Positions 43,114 through 52,959 of a stretch of DNA of 56,738 nt are shown here, piece by piece. Origin of the DNA: Prevotellaceae bacterium UBA1787 (GTDB lineage: Bacteria > Bacteroidota > Bacteroidia > Bacteroidales > Bacteroidaceae); the NCBI GenBank assembly GCA_002315195.1, contig DCGD01000118.1:1-56738 (forward strand), in the 5' to 3' direction. The notes beneath the pieces are model-generated. The model was not told the DNA's origin, made no database searches, and saw only the letters and a list, made by a program, of their open reading frames with translations. Numbering within the stretch: position 1 is the first letter of the stretch; every line of letters begins with the position of its first letter. Both the position numbers and the translations under genes were made by a program.

Positions 43114-45168
43114 TTATTGAATTGGTGCATATTTAGCCAACGCTTCTTTTAGGAACTGGAGGAACGAAGGAACATTCTCATCGAAGCCGTATGTTCTTGT
43201 AAGAGGGTGACCGGTATGGTCGACTGTTACATAAAACGGTTGAGCATTCGCCCCGAATTTTGTGCGTTGTAGATAACTCCACTTGTCACCGATGGTGCGC
43301 AGTTTGCGCTCCTTTCCATTTTCCATGACAGTAATCGGTTTGGGAAGTGCGGTTTTGTCATCTACATACAGTGATATTAATATGAAGTCGTTGTTTAGCG
43401 TTTTGGCTACAATTTCATCATTCCATACCGCCATTTCCATTTTTCTGCAGTTTACGCATCCATACCCGGTGAAATCAAGGAGTACCGGTTTCCCATTTTT
43501 AGTGGCATAAGCCATACCTGCTTCAAAATCTTTGAATTGTGGTTCAACGCTTTGTTTGCCCAGGCGAAAGTCCTGAGTATAGGTTGGAGGTGCGAATGCG
43601 CTGATGGCTTTTAGAGGCGCTCCCCATAGTCCGGGCACCAAATATATGGCGAAAGCCAGGGAACATAACCCGAGCATGAAACGTGAAACACTTGTATATT
43701 CTGTTTTTTCATCATTTGGAAAGTGCAATTTGCCGAGTAGATACCAACCGAGCAAGAAGAAAAGGACGATCCAAAGTGAGAGGAAGACTTCGCGGTCAAG
43801 GACGTGCCAACCGTATGTCAAGTCTGCTACTGAGAGAAATTTAAGAGAAAAGGCAAGTTCGATGAAACCCAAAGTTACTTTAATGACGTTCATCCATCCT
43901 CCGCCATGAGGCATTTTCTTCATCCAAGAGGGGAAGAGGGCGAAAACGCTGAAAGGCAAAGCAAGACTGATGGCAAACCCAGTCATTCCGACAAATGGGG
44001 CGAGAATATTGTTTTTTGTTGAAATTTCAACTAAGAGAAAACCTATGATGGGACCGGTACAGCTGAAAGATACAAGTACCAGTGTAAACGCCATTAGAAA
44101 CAGACTGAGCAAGCCCGTGAGGGAGTCGGCTTTGTTGTTCACCTTGTTTGTCCATGAAGAAGGAAGGGTGATTTCAAATGCGCCGAGAAAACTTGTCCCG
44201 AAGAGTACGAGCAAGACAAAGAAAAACAAGTTGAACACCGCGTTGGTACTCATGTCGTTCAATGCGCTTGCACCTTTAGAACTGAGTAACGTAATCAAAA
44301 GTCCAGTTCCAACATAAATGACCATAATTGACAAACCGTACATGATGGCGTCTTGGACGGCGCGTTTGCGGTTTTTGTTTCGGTGGAGGAAGAAACTTAC
44401 AGTCATGGGTATGATAGGCCATACGCATGGTGTCAACAATGCCAACAAACCTCCCAACAATCCCAAGCCGAAAATAATGAGCAGATTCTTGTTTTGGGTG
44501 GAATTGTTGTCAAAGGCGGATAACTCTTGGATAACCGGTTGCCATAACGAAGCCGAATCCAATGTTGATGAAGCAATTGATGCTGTTGCGCTGTCTGTTT
44601 TGGCAAGTTGGTTTGTGATGCCAAGAGAGTCAGAGGTTTTGTCTTGAGTTTGCGTTTCGGAAGTGTCTTCATTTTCATTGCCTGACTCCATGATGTTTTT
44701 TTTGTCGGGACCGTCTTTACCGCTGATGGAGAATTCCACTTGAGAAGGGGGAATGCAGTTCTCATCATTGCATGCTCCGTATTCGAGATACCCTTTGCTT
44801 TGGTAAGAAGGGGCGGTTAGTTTTAGAATCTGATGAAATTCCGCCGTGTTCTCAAAGAAACGTACGTTCATGTTAAATACTGGATCGAAACTCTCCATTT
44901 CGCTTGAAGCGGGTTTGAGTTTTCCGTCCAATTCCATTCCTTCATGCTGTTCAACATGCAATGATGCCGCAGTGGGTCCTCCGCTGAGTTCGGTGGAATA
45001 TACATGCCATCCTTCTTCTATCACACCTTTGAAAATCAATTCGATGTGAGCGTTGTCTATGCGTTTGGTCTCAACATTGAATTTCACGGGTTCTTGCAAT
45101 TGGCCTTTTATGCTGCCGTAGGGAATTACACAAAGCAGACACAGAAAGATACGGTAGAAGTGTTTCAT
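43114..45168 (-). CDS. dsbD: Thiol:disulfide interchange protein DsbD
   Basis: 684 residues with signal peptide MKHFYRIFLCLLCVIPYGS. Three parts are visible. First is an N-terminal DsbD-alpha immunoglobulin-like domain (~25-150) with the cysteine pair in YGACNDENCIPP. Next is an eight-helix membrane domain (~230-520) with the functional cysteines in LLTPCVWPIIP and SFSCTGPIIG. Last is a thioredoxin domain (~545-684) with active site FTGYGCVNCRKME. All redox cysteines are present, so it should carry electrons from cytoplasmic thioredoxin to the periplasm. It lies 43 bases after the C1B peptidase gene and 15 bases before the SbcD-like gene, probably on one transcript. An asparagine/threonine-rich linker (~155-225) separates the first two domains. 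Confidence 0.92.
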   Translation of the reverse strand: MKHFYRIFLCLLCVIPYGSIKGQLQEPVKFNVETKRIDNAHIELIFKGVIEEGWHVYSTELSGGPTAASLHVEQHEGMELDGKLKPASSEMESFDPVFNMNVRFFENTAEFHQILKLTAPSYQSKGYLEYGACNDENCIPPSQVEFSISGKDGPDKKNIMESGNENEDTSETQTQDKTSDSLGITNQLAKTDSATASIASSTLDSASLWQPVIQELSAFDNNSTQNKNLLIIFGLGLLGGLLALLTPCVWPIIPMTVSFFLHRNKNRKRAVQDAIMYGLSIMVIYVGTGLLITLLSSKGASALNDMSTNAVFNLFFFVLLVLFGTSFLGAFEITLPSSWTNKVNNKADSLTGLLSLFLMAFTLVLVSFSCTGPIIGFLLVEISTKNNILAPFVGMTGFAISLALPFSVFALFPSWMKKMPHGGGWMNVIKVTLGFIELAFSLKFLSVADLTYGWHVLDREVFLSLWIVLFFLLGWYLLGKLHFPNDEKTEYTSVSRFMLGLCSLAFAIYLVPGLWGAPLKAISAFAPPTYTQDFRLGKQSVEPQFKDFEAGMAYATKNGKPVLLDFTGYGCVNCRKMEMAVWNDEIVAKTLNNDFILISLYVDDKTALPKPITVMENGKERKLRTIGDKWSYLQRTKFGANAQPFYVTVDHTGHPLTRTYGFDENVPSFLQFLKEALAKYAPIQ

Positions 45169-45211
45169 GAAAGATTGGATTTGTGCGTTTTAAGCGAGTG
45201 TTACAGACATT

Positions 45212-46609
45212 TTAGAAATCTCCTTGATACAAGGGGTCCCATGCCGGAAGCAGAATAGGTTTCTGCTTGGAAAGATTTTTCAGTTTTTCGGGAACGTATT
45301 TCTTTTCAACTACAATACGGAAAACGTATTCTGAAAACCATTTGTCAGACATGATGATGTGCCCATTGTAGCCGGAAGCAGAACCCCAACTGTTCTCTAC
45401 CATCCATTTGCGCGGCTTTCCGTCGAGGAGATCGACGGCCATGAGGGTCATGGCATGAGAGGAAGCGCTGGCGAACGTCTTGATGCGTTGTGCTTTGTCC
45501 ATTGGAAAAGTAGTGCCTATGACGTCGGCATAGTTGTAGTTTGATGGGTCGCTGTAGCCGGTGGTGGAATTATAGAATTTGCCGACATCGCAGGAGAGAT
45601 ACAGCATCGTACTGTCTTTGATACTGCTGATGGCCATTGGTTTAATCTCTTCCATAGGTATGTTGAGGAATATCCAGTTCTTTCCGTCATATACATGTCG
45701 GTCAAGGTCAATCTCATAGGTTTTGTAGTAGGGACGCGATGGGTCGTTCATGAAGAGGAGATAGTTGTCTTGAAGGTCATCGCCTATGTATTCCTGGTAG
45801 AATGATTGCGGAGTGTATTCTTTTGTGTCAATTGGTTTGCCTGTCGTGTTGGTGCGTGTCCAAGTGAATTTCAAGGGAGGTTGTCCGAGGCAGCGAACAA
45901 GAATGGCATACAATTCATCCATCATTTTCTGCTTTTCTTCAACAAGCATGGTGTTTTTTGCGCCTTTGTCGGCTTTCTCGCGTAGAATGAGTCCGAATTC
46001 GCGTAATTTCTCTTTGACAAGCATAGAATAAGTGGATGTGTTTTCCGAACAGAAAGTTTCGGGCATACATTCTGCCGGGACGACACCATATTTCATGATG
46101 AGGTCGGATACGCCCGTGAATTGCCCTCCATCGCTGAGCGGATTTTTGAAAAGCCAATCGACGGTTCGGTCATCCATGGGTAATTTTGCTTTGTCAATGA
46201 CAGACTGTAGAAAAAGGTTGCATTTTTCCAGTTGGTCGTAGAAAGAAACGTAGTTGTGGGATAGTGTAAACGCTCCCAGCCCATAGCGTTGAATCATCTT
46301 CGCCCTTAACACATTAAGCCCCGTGAACAACCAGCATCGTCCACTCTTTTTTTGGTCGGTTATGCCCTTTGACTTGATTTCATGGGAGAAATAAGCGCCC
46401 CCGGGGATCATGTTGGCATTGGCAGTCGCAAGTTGCTTTATTCCATTGACATGGATTGCCCCTTCAAGGGCGCGTTGGTTGTTGCTGTCGGAGGCGTCGT
46501 GGGCTTCACGCGCTTGTTGTAGCATTTGTGCCGTAATGCCTTTTTCCTGTGCCCGGGCTGTGGAAATGAGAACAAAGGAAAGGACGAGGGTGATGATGTG
46601 CTTTGCCAT
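45212..46609 (-). CDS. Exported C1B-family cysteine peptidase (bleomycin hydrolase-like)
   Basis: 465 residues with a signal peptide (MAKHIITLVLSFVLISTARAQ). The papain-type catalytic residues are present: Cys in QKKSGRCWLFTGLN (~95), His in SSHAMTLMAVD (~390) and Asn in WMVENSWGS (~412). The order and length match bleomycin hydrolase / PepC aminopeptidases (C1B), which are normally cytoplasmic hexamers; Bacteroidetes often have exported versions. The enzyme probably trims peptides in the periplasm. It sits between the CoA transferase (85 bases upstream, with a terminator-like hairpin) and dsbD (43 bases downstream). Co-transcription with dsbD is likely. Confidence 0.87.
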   Translation of the reverse strand: MAKHIITLVLSFVLISTARAQEKGITAQMLQQAREAHDASDSNNQRALEGAIHVNGIKQLATANANMIPGGAYFSHEIKSKGITDQKKSGRCWLFTGLNVLRAKMIQRYGLGAFTLSHNYVSFYDQLEKCNLFLQSVIDKAKLPMDDRTVDWLFKNPLSDGGQFTGVSDLIMKYGVVPAECMPETFCSENTSTYSMLVKEKLREFGLILREKADKGAKNTMLVEEKQKMMDELYAILVRCLGQPPLKFTWTRTNTTGKPIDTKEYTPQSFYQEYIGDDLQDNYLLFMNDPSRPYYKTYEIDLDRHVYDGKNWIFLNIPMEEIKPMAISSIKDSTMLYLSCDVGKFYNSTTGYSDPSNYNYADVIGTTFPMDKAQRIKTFASASSHAMTLMAVDLLDGKPRKWMVENSWGSASGYNGHIIMSDKWFSEYVFRIVVEKKYVPEKLKNLSKQKPILLPAWDPLYQGDF

Positions 46610-46634
46610 AATGTGTGTATAGTTTTAAACAAAT

Positions 46635-46675
46635 GGGGGATGCAGAGGTGGAACATCCGCTTTTCTGCATCCTCC
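46635..46675 (-). terminator. Terminator-like hairpin after the CoA transferase gene
   Basis: GGGGGATGCAG (46635-46645) pairs with CTGCATCCTCC (46665-46675) with one G-U pair, and a smaller inner hairpin is possible. On the minus strand it is followed by ATTTGTTT, a modest T-tract. It separates this gene from the C1B peptidase gene. Confidence 0.55.
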
Positions 46676-46694
46676 TCTTATGTGGAGTTTGGAA

Positions 46695-48209
46695 TTAATC
46701 CTTGATGTATTCGCTCCAGTCTGTAAGGCGCATGTCGCCTTTGCGACGGAATGTGTCGTGCATTGCGAACGCGGCGGAGAGTACATGGTGAACCTCACCT
46801 CCGTATTTCTTCGCGATTTCGAGATATTCATTTAGCATCGGGCGGTAGTCTGGATGGGCTACGGCAATCATGCGGCGGGCGCGTTCCATGTCACCAATTC
46901 CTCGGAGGTCCGCAACACCATATTCAGTGATGACCGCGTCAACGAAATGGCTGGTATGGTCTATATGGGAACAGAAAGGAACGATGGAACTGATTTTTCC
47001 GTCTTTGGTTGTGGAACCGCAACTGAAAATGCTGAGGTAGGCATTGTTGGTGAAGTCAGCGGATCCGCCAATGCCGTTCATCATCTTGGTGCCGCTGATT
47101 TTCGTGGAATTAACGTGACCATAGATGTCTGCTTCAATGGCGGTATTCATGGCGCAAACGCCGATGCGGGCTATGACTTCGGGGTTGTTTGATATTTCGC
47201 TTGGACGCATCACAAGGCGTTTCTTGAAGAATTCGATGTTGCTGTAAATTTTCTGTAGTGCTTCATCTGTAATGGTAAGCGAGCAGGCGGAAGCGCCAGT
47301 CACGCGTCCGCTGAGCAGAAGGTCAACCGCTGAGTTTTGGAACACTTCAGTGTAAATTCCGAAGTTTGGTATTTCCTTGCATTCGCCCATTGCAGCCAAT
47401 ACGGCATTGGCCGTGGAGCCCACGCCGGATTGCATGTTAAGGAATGTCTTTGGGATAAGTCCATTGCGAAGATTGTAAAGCAGGAAGTCAGCCACGTTTT
47501 GTCCGATGCAGTCCGTTGTCGGGCTTGGATTGGTGAATGAACGTGCTTCGTCTGCTGTGTCACATTCCACGACACCCTTGATCTTCTCAGCCGGTACCTC
47601 AATGTAAGGCACGCCTATGCGGTCCATGGGACCGGAAATGTTTACCGGGGTACGGTTGGGATGGTATTCAATCTCGTAGATGTCGTGCATACCGCGCATT
47701 TTTCCAGCGTGGTGAAGATTGTATTCCAAAATGATGCCTTTCTTTGCCATACGGCAAACCGTAGGCGAGATGCCGACAGCCGCGGTAAGATACAACTGAG
47801 CCTTGTCACCAACAACGTCAATGTCACTTACTTCGATGATGGCCCAGTCCACGTTTCCAAGGTTTCCCTGACGAAGTTGGGTCGCCATGTTGGAAAGGTT
47901 CATATCCTGGTATTCGAATTCGCAATTGTTCACATGGCGGCGGAAATCAGGGTTGGTCGTATATGGGGCGCGGTAGTTGATCGCCTGTGCATTTGCCATG
48001 TCGCCATCGCAGCTCTGTCCCGTGCTGGCACCCGTATAAATATTAACTTTGAAAGGCTCGCCTTGAGCGTGCAGTTGGGATGCGCGTTCCGCCAATGCGT
48101 GAGGTACTTGTTTGGGGACGCCGGCAGGTGTAAAACCGCTCAGACCGATGTTGTCTCCATTCTGAATCATCGCAGCAGCTTCTGCCGCTGATAACTTGTT
48201 AAATTCCAT
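46695..48209 (-). CDS. Acetyl-CoA hydrolase/transferase family protein (succinate CoA transferase type)
   Basis: 504 residues from the ATG at 48209 (MEFNKLSAAEAAAMIQNG). The frame extends to 48512, but that part crosses the promoter and an opposite gene, so it is rejected. Class I CoA transferase fold in two halves. Marks include GFTPAGVPKQVPHAL, YTGASTGQSCDG, IEVSDIDVVGD, the catalytic Glu in FGIYTEVFQNS and the oxyanion/CoA-binding GGSADFTNNAYLSIF. The family includes acetate/succinate CoA transferases (Cat1, AarC), which in Bacteroidales shuttle CoA between succinate, acetate and propionate during fermentation. Cytoplasmic. A perfect -7 box is 50 bases upstream of the ATG. Confidence 0.9.
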   Translation of the reverse strand: MEFNKLSAAEAAAMIQNGDNIGLSGFTPAGVPKQVPHALAERASQLHAQGEPFKVNIYTGASTGQSCDGDMANAQAINYRAPYTTNPDFRRHVNNCEFEYQDMNLSNMATQLRQGNLGNVDWAIIEVSDIDVVGDKAQLYLTAAVGISPTVCRMAKKGIILEYNLHHAGKMRGMHDIYEIEYHPNRTPVNISGPMDRIGVPYIEVPAEKIKGVVECDTADEARSFTNPSPTTDCIGQNVADFLLYNLRNGLIPKTFLNMQSGVGSTANAVLAAMGECKEIPNFGIYTEVFQNSAVDLLLSGRVTGASACSLTITDEALQKIYSNIEFFKKRLVMRPSEISNNPEVIARIGVCAMNTAIEADIYGHVNSTKISGTKMMNGIGGSADFTNNAYLSIFSCGSTTKDGKISSIVPFCSHIDHTSHFVDAVITEYGVADLRGIGDMERARRMIAVAHPDYRPMLNEYLEIAKKYGGEVHHVLSAAFAMHDTFRRKGDMRLTDWSEYIKD

Positions 48210-48258
48210 TTCGAATAGTTTTATTTTAGAATTGAATGTTCTTTGCACTAATGACTTG

Positions 48259-48266
48259 CAAAGATA
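48259..48266 (-). promoter_or_regulatory. -7 promoter box of the CoA transferase gene
   Basis: Reverse strand TATCTTTG, the commonest form of TAnnTTTG in strongly expressed Bacteroidetes genes. The leader would be ~43 bases. The CAAA at 48279-48282 is too close to serve as -33. Confidence 0.65.
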
Positions 48267-48306
48267 CGATTTTATTATCAAAACACAGTATAATTTGAAA
48301 GGATTA

Positions 48307-48337
48307 CTTGAAGTGTCAATTATTTTTATCAAATTTG
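48307..48337 (+). promoter_or_regulatory. Candidate promoter for the DUF3472 gene
   Basis: CTTG (48307-48310), 19 bases, then CAAATTTG (48330-48337), one mismatch from TAnnTTTG at standard spacing. The ATG follows at 48357. Confidence 0.5.
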
Positions 48338-48356
48338 CAACATAAAACATCATATC

Positions 48357-51300
48357 ATGATAAGGAAATTCATATTGCTTTCGGTGTTGTTGTGCAGTGC
48401 CGAATACACGTGTTCCCAAAATTACAATGCAAAGGTTGATACTTTGTGGGGAAATTATTGTTACAGAGAGGTGAAGGGAAACCCGGACCGTGGTACTGCT
48501 CGCCAAAAGCAAGCATTAAGTCCATGGCCTTCGGATAGCAGGACGAAAATGGTGTACTACGTGCGTATTCCTTCAGGGAAAGTCAAGGCGGAGGCTTGCC
48601 TTACTACCAAGGCCGGAAAAACCGCGAGTTTGGACTTGGTTCTTACAGCGGCCCAAAGTGGCGATACGCTCTTGACCCATACAGCCACAGCGAGCGACAA
48701 AGGAAAGTTCAATCGGATATTGTTGATACCCGACATGGCGATTGCCAATGACACGTGGTATCGCCTGGAACTTTCGTGCAAGTCGGGAGGTTCTACCATT
48801 GCATCGTTTGAACATATCCTCTTTTACCGCGAGAGCCGCAATGCAGTCGTTCCGAGCGAAATCTTCATGGCGCCAAGTACGCATCTTTGGACGTGGAGTT
48901 CAAGTTATCCGGATGCCCCGAAAGGGGAGTCTTACGATTGGTGCTATCAAGAAGTGATGATGCCAAGCGAGTGGGAGCGCGTGAATACATACGCCATGTC
49001 CTTGGGTATATTGAGTGGTTACATGGGTATCCAAAGTGTGTCGGGACCCACCAATTCCACTTACAACAATTTCAATCACAATGTGTTGTTTTCCATGTGG
49101 GATAATGGTGATGTGGACAAGGATCCCAATTTGCCCGAATATTTGAAATCGGGTGCCTTGGATGCCGGCAAGAACGTGGCCATCAATCGTTTTCGTGCGG
49201 AAGGCACGGGAGTTCAGGCCATGATGTCGAATGGAAGTTTTTGGGAACCGGACAATTGGGTGCAGTTCATAGCCTGCTGTCGCCCCGAGAACATTGACGT
49301 GAGTGTCGTAGAAGGCGGAAAGGAAAAAGTCATCAAATATCAGAACACGATTGTTACTGCATGGTACAAGATGGCCAAGGAGAAAGAGTGGCACTACATT
49401 GCCACCCATCGTGAAAGCGGAAAGAACCATTATTTCTCCGGTTGGTATTCGTTTCTTGAAAATTTCTCCGATCTGGGCGGAAACTTGAAGCACCGCGCTT
49501 ATTTCCGCAAGGGTTACATGCGTTCCATGGCGAGTGGAAAATGGTACAACCGCAATGGTGTGACATACGGTCATACGCAAGGAACCGGTGAACGTAATTC
49601 AAGAAACGACTATGGTCACGGTGCTTCCACGTTTTCAGCAAATTGCTTCTATTTGGAAAGTGGAGGATATGGCGACAAGAATGACAGCGCCAATTACGTG
49701 CCGCTTGCCGTGGAGGACGAATGTGTCGATACAATCAACCTGTCCGCTCTTTTGGACCGCGTAGACCAAGCGGTAATCAAAGACAAATCCAAGGAGATAG
49801 AGTCAATGCTGTCAGGGATTTCTTCTCTTGAGGGGTTCAAGGGCATGGCTTCAAGTCTCATCCAAAACGCCAATACGTTCAACAACTATGCCATTGAATC
49901 TCTGTCAGAGTTGGCTACGGTCTATGCCGGGGGGACTTGTACCGACGCCACGAGTTTGAAGAGTGCCATAGAGAACGTTGGAAAAGGAGAGATACCTTTG
50001 AAATACAGCGTTGTACAGTCCAAGGAAAACATAGGAACTTTTCGGTCCTATCAACTTTATAACGCCAATGGACTCGGTGTTGTATGTGGAACAATTCAGG
50101 ACGACATCAAGATGCTTACAGTCGGAAAGGAAAAGAATGATGCAACGTCTCCGATGCCCTTTGCCAGCGTGACAAATGCTGATAACAATTGGATGATTAT
50201 CCGTTCAGAGCGTTACAACAAGTATTATCTTTTCAATATGGGATTGGGGATGTATCTCGATTTGTCGCAAGGTACGTTGCTCAGTGAAACGCCTGTTCCC
50301 GTAGTACTGACGTTGAAGAGCAGTGGCTTGTTTTACATTTCACAGGGTTCATATTATTTGTGTGTCAATCCATCGTCACAAACCGGGACCATTACGCGCA
50401 GCACCTCCAAGACGAATGTGGGATGCACGTTTGAAATACGTGACAACATAGCCATGCAGCCCGATGAGGCAAAGACTTTTGAATTGTTGAATGTCGTTGA
50501 GCAGAACAGCAAGAACGAAGAAACGCTATCCACACTTTCGGCTTACTTGAATTTGTCGGAAGGAACTGTCGGTGGTTTTAGGAATGAGGCGGACAAGCAG
50601 GCAATTCGTGACATATACAATGGGGGAAAGTATCCTGAATCGGACAAACAGCGCTTGCTCGATGCCGTAAACAAGGCCCCACGCCTGGAACTTGAACCAG
50701 GGGCTAAACTCTATCGTTTTCGCAATGCAACGGAAACGTATGCCAAAATTGCTTATTTGGCGGTTGCCCGCGACTCGTCCCTCAGCAACGGCAAGTCCAC
50801 CTATAAGCCGGAGCAGTTGTGGCAACTGAAACCGACGGACGCCGGCGGTTATGTTGTCTGTTCACAAGGTACGGCATTGAACAACATACCGACCCAGTCA
50901 AACATCAAGGTGAGAGTGGCTCCTAAACAATGTGCGTCCAATGCGTACGTCAGTCCATTGGGTGTGGCGAAATACGCCATAGGAGCCTATTCCTATGCTC
51001 CGTACGGAATAAGGGCCAACACGGCGACGGGACTGACCTGTGCGGAGACTACGGTAAGCGAAGCGCAATGGTATATAGAAGAAGCGCCTACGGCGGTTGT
51101 TTCCATAGGTCAGTCGGGCGTGACGGCGTACTGTGCTGATTTCGATTTTGTCTTGAAGGAGGATTTGGAGGCTTACATTGGTGACGGCATAGATGAAAAC
51201 GGAACATTGACGTTGAAGAAATTGTCAGGTGACACGGTATTCGCGCGCACACCCGTCATTCTGAAAGGAAATGCGGGGAAGCAATACAACGTTGCGATAT

Positions 51301-51653
51301 TGCCTCCATCTGCTACGACAGGCTCCGGGGTGTCTGTTTTGAGGGGAACACTCTTGACGCAATCCAACATGGAGTCAGGGTCTTATTTCATCCTCTCTAC
51401 GTCAAGTATAGAACCGATCATGGTTCCGTCCTCTACCAAGACCATAGCCATGAATCAGGTATATGTTCTTAGGGAAAATGTTCCCGCCGGACTGGAACAG
51501 CTTACGTTGAAATTCTCCGGCGCCACGGATGTAAAAGTAACTGTCGCAGACAAAGATACCGAAGGTGTGGACTACGACTTGTCCGGACGCAGAGCAACGC
51601 AAAATACAAAGGGAATAATCATCAACAAGGAACGTAAAGAATGGCATAAGTAA
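48357..51653 (+). CDS. Secreted DUF3472-containing multidomain protein
   Basis: 1098 residues with signal peptide MIRKFILLSVLLCSAEYTCSQ. Residues ~25-160 form a DUF5077-like beta domain and ~165-440 a DUF3472 domain (WTWSSSYPDAPKGESYDWCY, YMGIQSVSGPT, FSMWDNGDVDKDPN; ends with YLESGGYGD). After a helical linker (~450-545) comes a beta-rich region (~550-700) with repeated short strands of trefoil type (YYLFNMGLGMYLDLS, FYISQGSYYLCVNP). A further helical linker and beta region follow. The C-terminus has VDYDLSGRRATQNTKGIIINKE, the tail seen on many secreted Prevotella proteins. Function is unknown; DUF3472 proteins are usually found in polysaccharide-using Bacteroidetes, so glycan binding is a reasonable inference. 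The esterase gene starts 3 bases after the stop. Confidence 0.8.
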   Translation: MIRKFILLSVLLCSAEYTCSQNYNAKVDTLWGNYCYREVKGNPDRGTARQKQALSPWPSDSRTKMVYYVRIPSGKVKAEACLTTKAGKTASLDLVLTAAQSGDTLLTHTATASDKGKFNRILLIPDMAIANDTWYRLELSCKSGGSTIASFEHILFYRESRNAVVPSEIFMAPSTHLWTWSSSYPDAPKGESYDWCYQEVMMPSEWERVNTYAMSLGILSGYMGIQSVSGPTNSTYNNFNHNVLFSMWDNGDVDKDPNLPEYLKSGALDAGKNVAINRFRAEGTGVQAMMSNGSFWEPDNWVQFIACCRPENIDVSVVEGGKEKVIKYQNTIVTAWYKMAKEKEWHYIATHRESGKNHYFSGWYSFLENFSDLGGNLKHRAYFRKGYMRSMASGKWYNRNGVTYGHTQGTGERNSRNDYGHGASTFSANCFYLESGGYGDKNDSANYVPLAVEDECVDTINLSALLDRVDQAVIKDKSKEIESMLSGISSLEGFKGMASSLIQNANTFNNYAIESLSELATVYAGGTCTDATSLKSAIENVGKGEIPLKYSVVQSKENIGTFRSYQLYNANGLGVVCGTIQDDIKMLTVGKEKNDATSPMPFASVTNADNNWMIIRSERYNKYYLFNMGLGMYLDLSQGTLLSETPVPVVLTLKSSGLFYISQGSYYLCVNPSSQTGTITRSTSKTNVGCTFEIRDNIAMQPDEAKTFELLNVVEQNSKNEETLSTLSAYLNLSEGTVGGFRNEADKQAIRDIYNGGKYPESDKQRLLDAVNKAPRLELEPGAKLYRFRNATETYAKIAYLAVARDSSLSNGKSTYKPEQLWQLKPTDAGGYVVCSQGTALNNIPTQSNIKVRVAPKQCASNAYVSPLGVAKYAIGAYSYAPYGIRANTATGLTCAETTVSEAQWYIEEAPTAVVSIGQSGVTAYCADFDFVLKEDLEAYIGDGIDENGTLTLKKLSGDTVFARTPVILKGNAGKQYNVAILPPSATTGSGVSVLRGTLLTQSNMESGSYFILSTSSIEPIMVPSSTKTIAMNQVYVLRENVPAGLEQLTLKFSGATDVKVTVADKDTEGVDYDLSGRRATQNTKGIIINKERKEWHK

Positions 51654-51656
51654 GTT

Positions 51657-52790
51657 ATGAGAAGAACATTATTTTTTTTATTTACAATTATTGCATTTGG
51701 CGTTTTGTCTCATGCAAGAGGTTTGACTCGTAAAGCATCGGAAGAGGCAGCGGCAAAGGTGGTCAGCCAGTGGAAAACGGAAAAAGCAGCCATCCTCAAG
51801 GTGAACGAACAGGAGAAAGCCATTCGCCAGGGAGAACTTACCATGAAATACCACTATACCATATTTGGCGAAGAACCAAAGGACGGGCGCAGTCTTTGGA
51901 TTTCGTTGCATGGTGGAGGCAGTGCTCCGCAAGAACTAAACGACAGCCAATGGGAAAATCAAAAACGTCTTTACAAGCCGGCCGAAGGTCTTTACTTGTC
52001 TCCCCGCGCACCGTGGAATGATTGGGACATGTGGTTCAAGTCTCCCATTGACCCCATGTTCGAGGAACTTATCCAAACGCTTGTGGTTACGCAGAATGTG
52101 AATCCCGACAAAGTGTATTTGATGGGTTATTCAGCAGGTGGTGATGGCGTGTGGCGTCTTGCCCCGCGTCTTGCGGACCACTGGGCAGCCGCATCCATGA
52201 TGGCCGGACATCCGGGCGAAATCCAACTGCTGAACGTGCGAAATCTTCCTTTTACCATCTGGGTAGGTGAATTGGACGAGGCGTTCAAAAGAAACGAGGA
52301 GACAAGAACAAGAGGGTTGCTGTTGGATTCCCTGCACCAACAAGATCCTGAGGGATATGTGCACGAATGGCACGTGGTGGAGGGAATGGCTCATTGGATG
52401 AAGCTGAAGGATTCCGCGGCTGTTCCTTGGATGGCTCAGTTCAAGCGCAATCCCTATCCTTCCAAGATTGTTTGGCGGCAGGAAACGGTATTGCGCAAGA
52501 TGTTTTATTGGCTTCAGGCTCCAACGGACGAATTGAAGCATGGGAAAAAAGTAATTGCGGAAATCAAGGGAAATGACATCGTCATTGAACATTGTGACTA
52601 CACTTCATTGACAATTTACCTGAACGACAAAGTGGTCAATCTTAACAAGTCCGTAAAGGTAATCATGGATGGAAAAGTCATATTCAAGGGCAAGCTAAAC
52701 CGCACGGAAGAAAATATCCGAAAGACGTTGAACGAAAGAAACGATCCAAGTTACGTCTTTCCTTGTATCCTGGAACTAAAGACTTTGTAG
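51657..52790 (+). CDS. Secreted alpha/beta-hydrolase (esterase-like)
   Basis: 377 residues with signal peptide MRRTLFFLFTIIAFGVLSHA. The alpha/beta-hydrolase fold is shown by WISLHGGGSAPQEL (oxyanion region, ~80), the nucleophile elbow LMGYSAGGDGVW with Ser in GYSAGG (~160), VGELDEAF with a likely catalytic Asp (~208) and a late His in EGMAHWMK (~245). A C-terminal beta extension (~275-377) may aid substrate binding. The family includes feruloyl/acetyl esterases and PHB depolymerase-like enzymes, so a role in removing acyl groups from plant glycans is possible. The gene follows the DUF3472 gene by three bases, so they are one transcript and may act on the same substrate. Confidence 0.83.
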   Translation: MRRTLFFLFTIIAFGVLSHARGLTRKASEEAAAKVVSQWKTEKAAILKVNEQEKAIRQGELTMKYHYTIFGEEPKDGRSLWISLHGGGSAPQELNDSQWENQKRLYKPAEGLYLSPRAPWNDWDMWFKSPIDPMFEELIQTLVVTQNVNPDKVYLMGYSAGGDGVWRLAPRLADHWAAASMMAGHPGEIQLLNVRNLPFTIWVGELDEAFKRNEETRTRGLLLDSLHQQDPEGYVHEWHVVEGMAHWMKLKDSAAVPWMAQFKRNPYPSKIVWRQETVLRKMFYWLQAPTDELKHGKKVIAEIKGNDIVIEHCDYTSLTIYLNDKVVNLNKSVKVIMDGKVIFKGKLNRTEENIRKTLNERNDPSYVFPCILELKTL

Positions 52791-52932
52791 TGAGACGATG
52801 TTTTTTTCAGTCAAAACCATAAGCAGAATCATTTATTAGTGCGAAAAATGCAGTTGTGAAGTTTTTCGACTCATTGACTTTGTTTCCATGGTTCACCCAG
52901 CAAAGTTTGCGAAACAAGGATTTGTAAACAAA

Positions 52933-52959
52933 TAGGGGATGGTTTTATTCCATCCCCTA
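52933..52959. terminator. Bidirectional intrinsic terminator
   Basis: Perfect 10-bp stem TAGGGGATGG / CCATCCCCTA with loop TTTTATT, in the 271-base gap between convergent genes ending at 52790 and 53062. Confidence 0.75.

Noticed and set aside
48210..48512. 101-residue N-terminal extension of the CoA transferase
   Set aside because: It covers a canonical TATCTTTG promoter box and part of the divergent DUF3472 gene; the family N-terminus begins at 48209.
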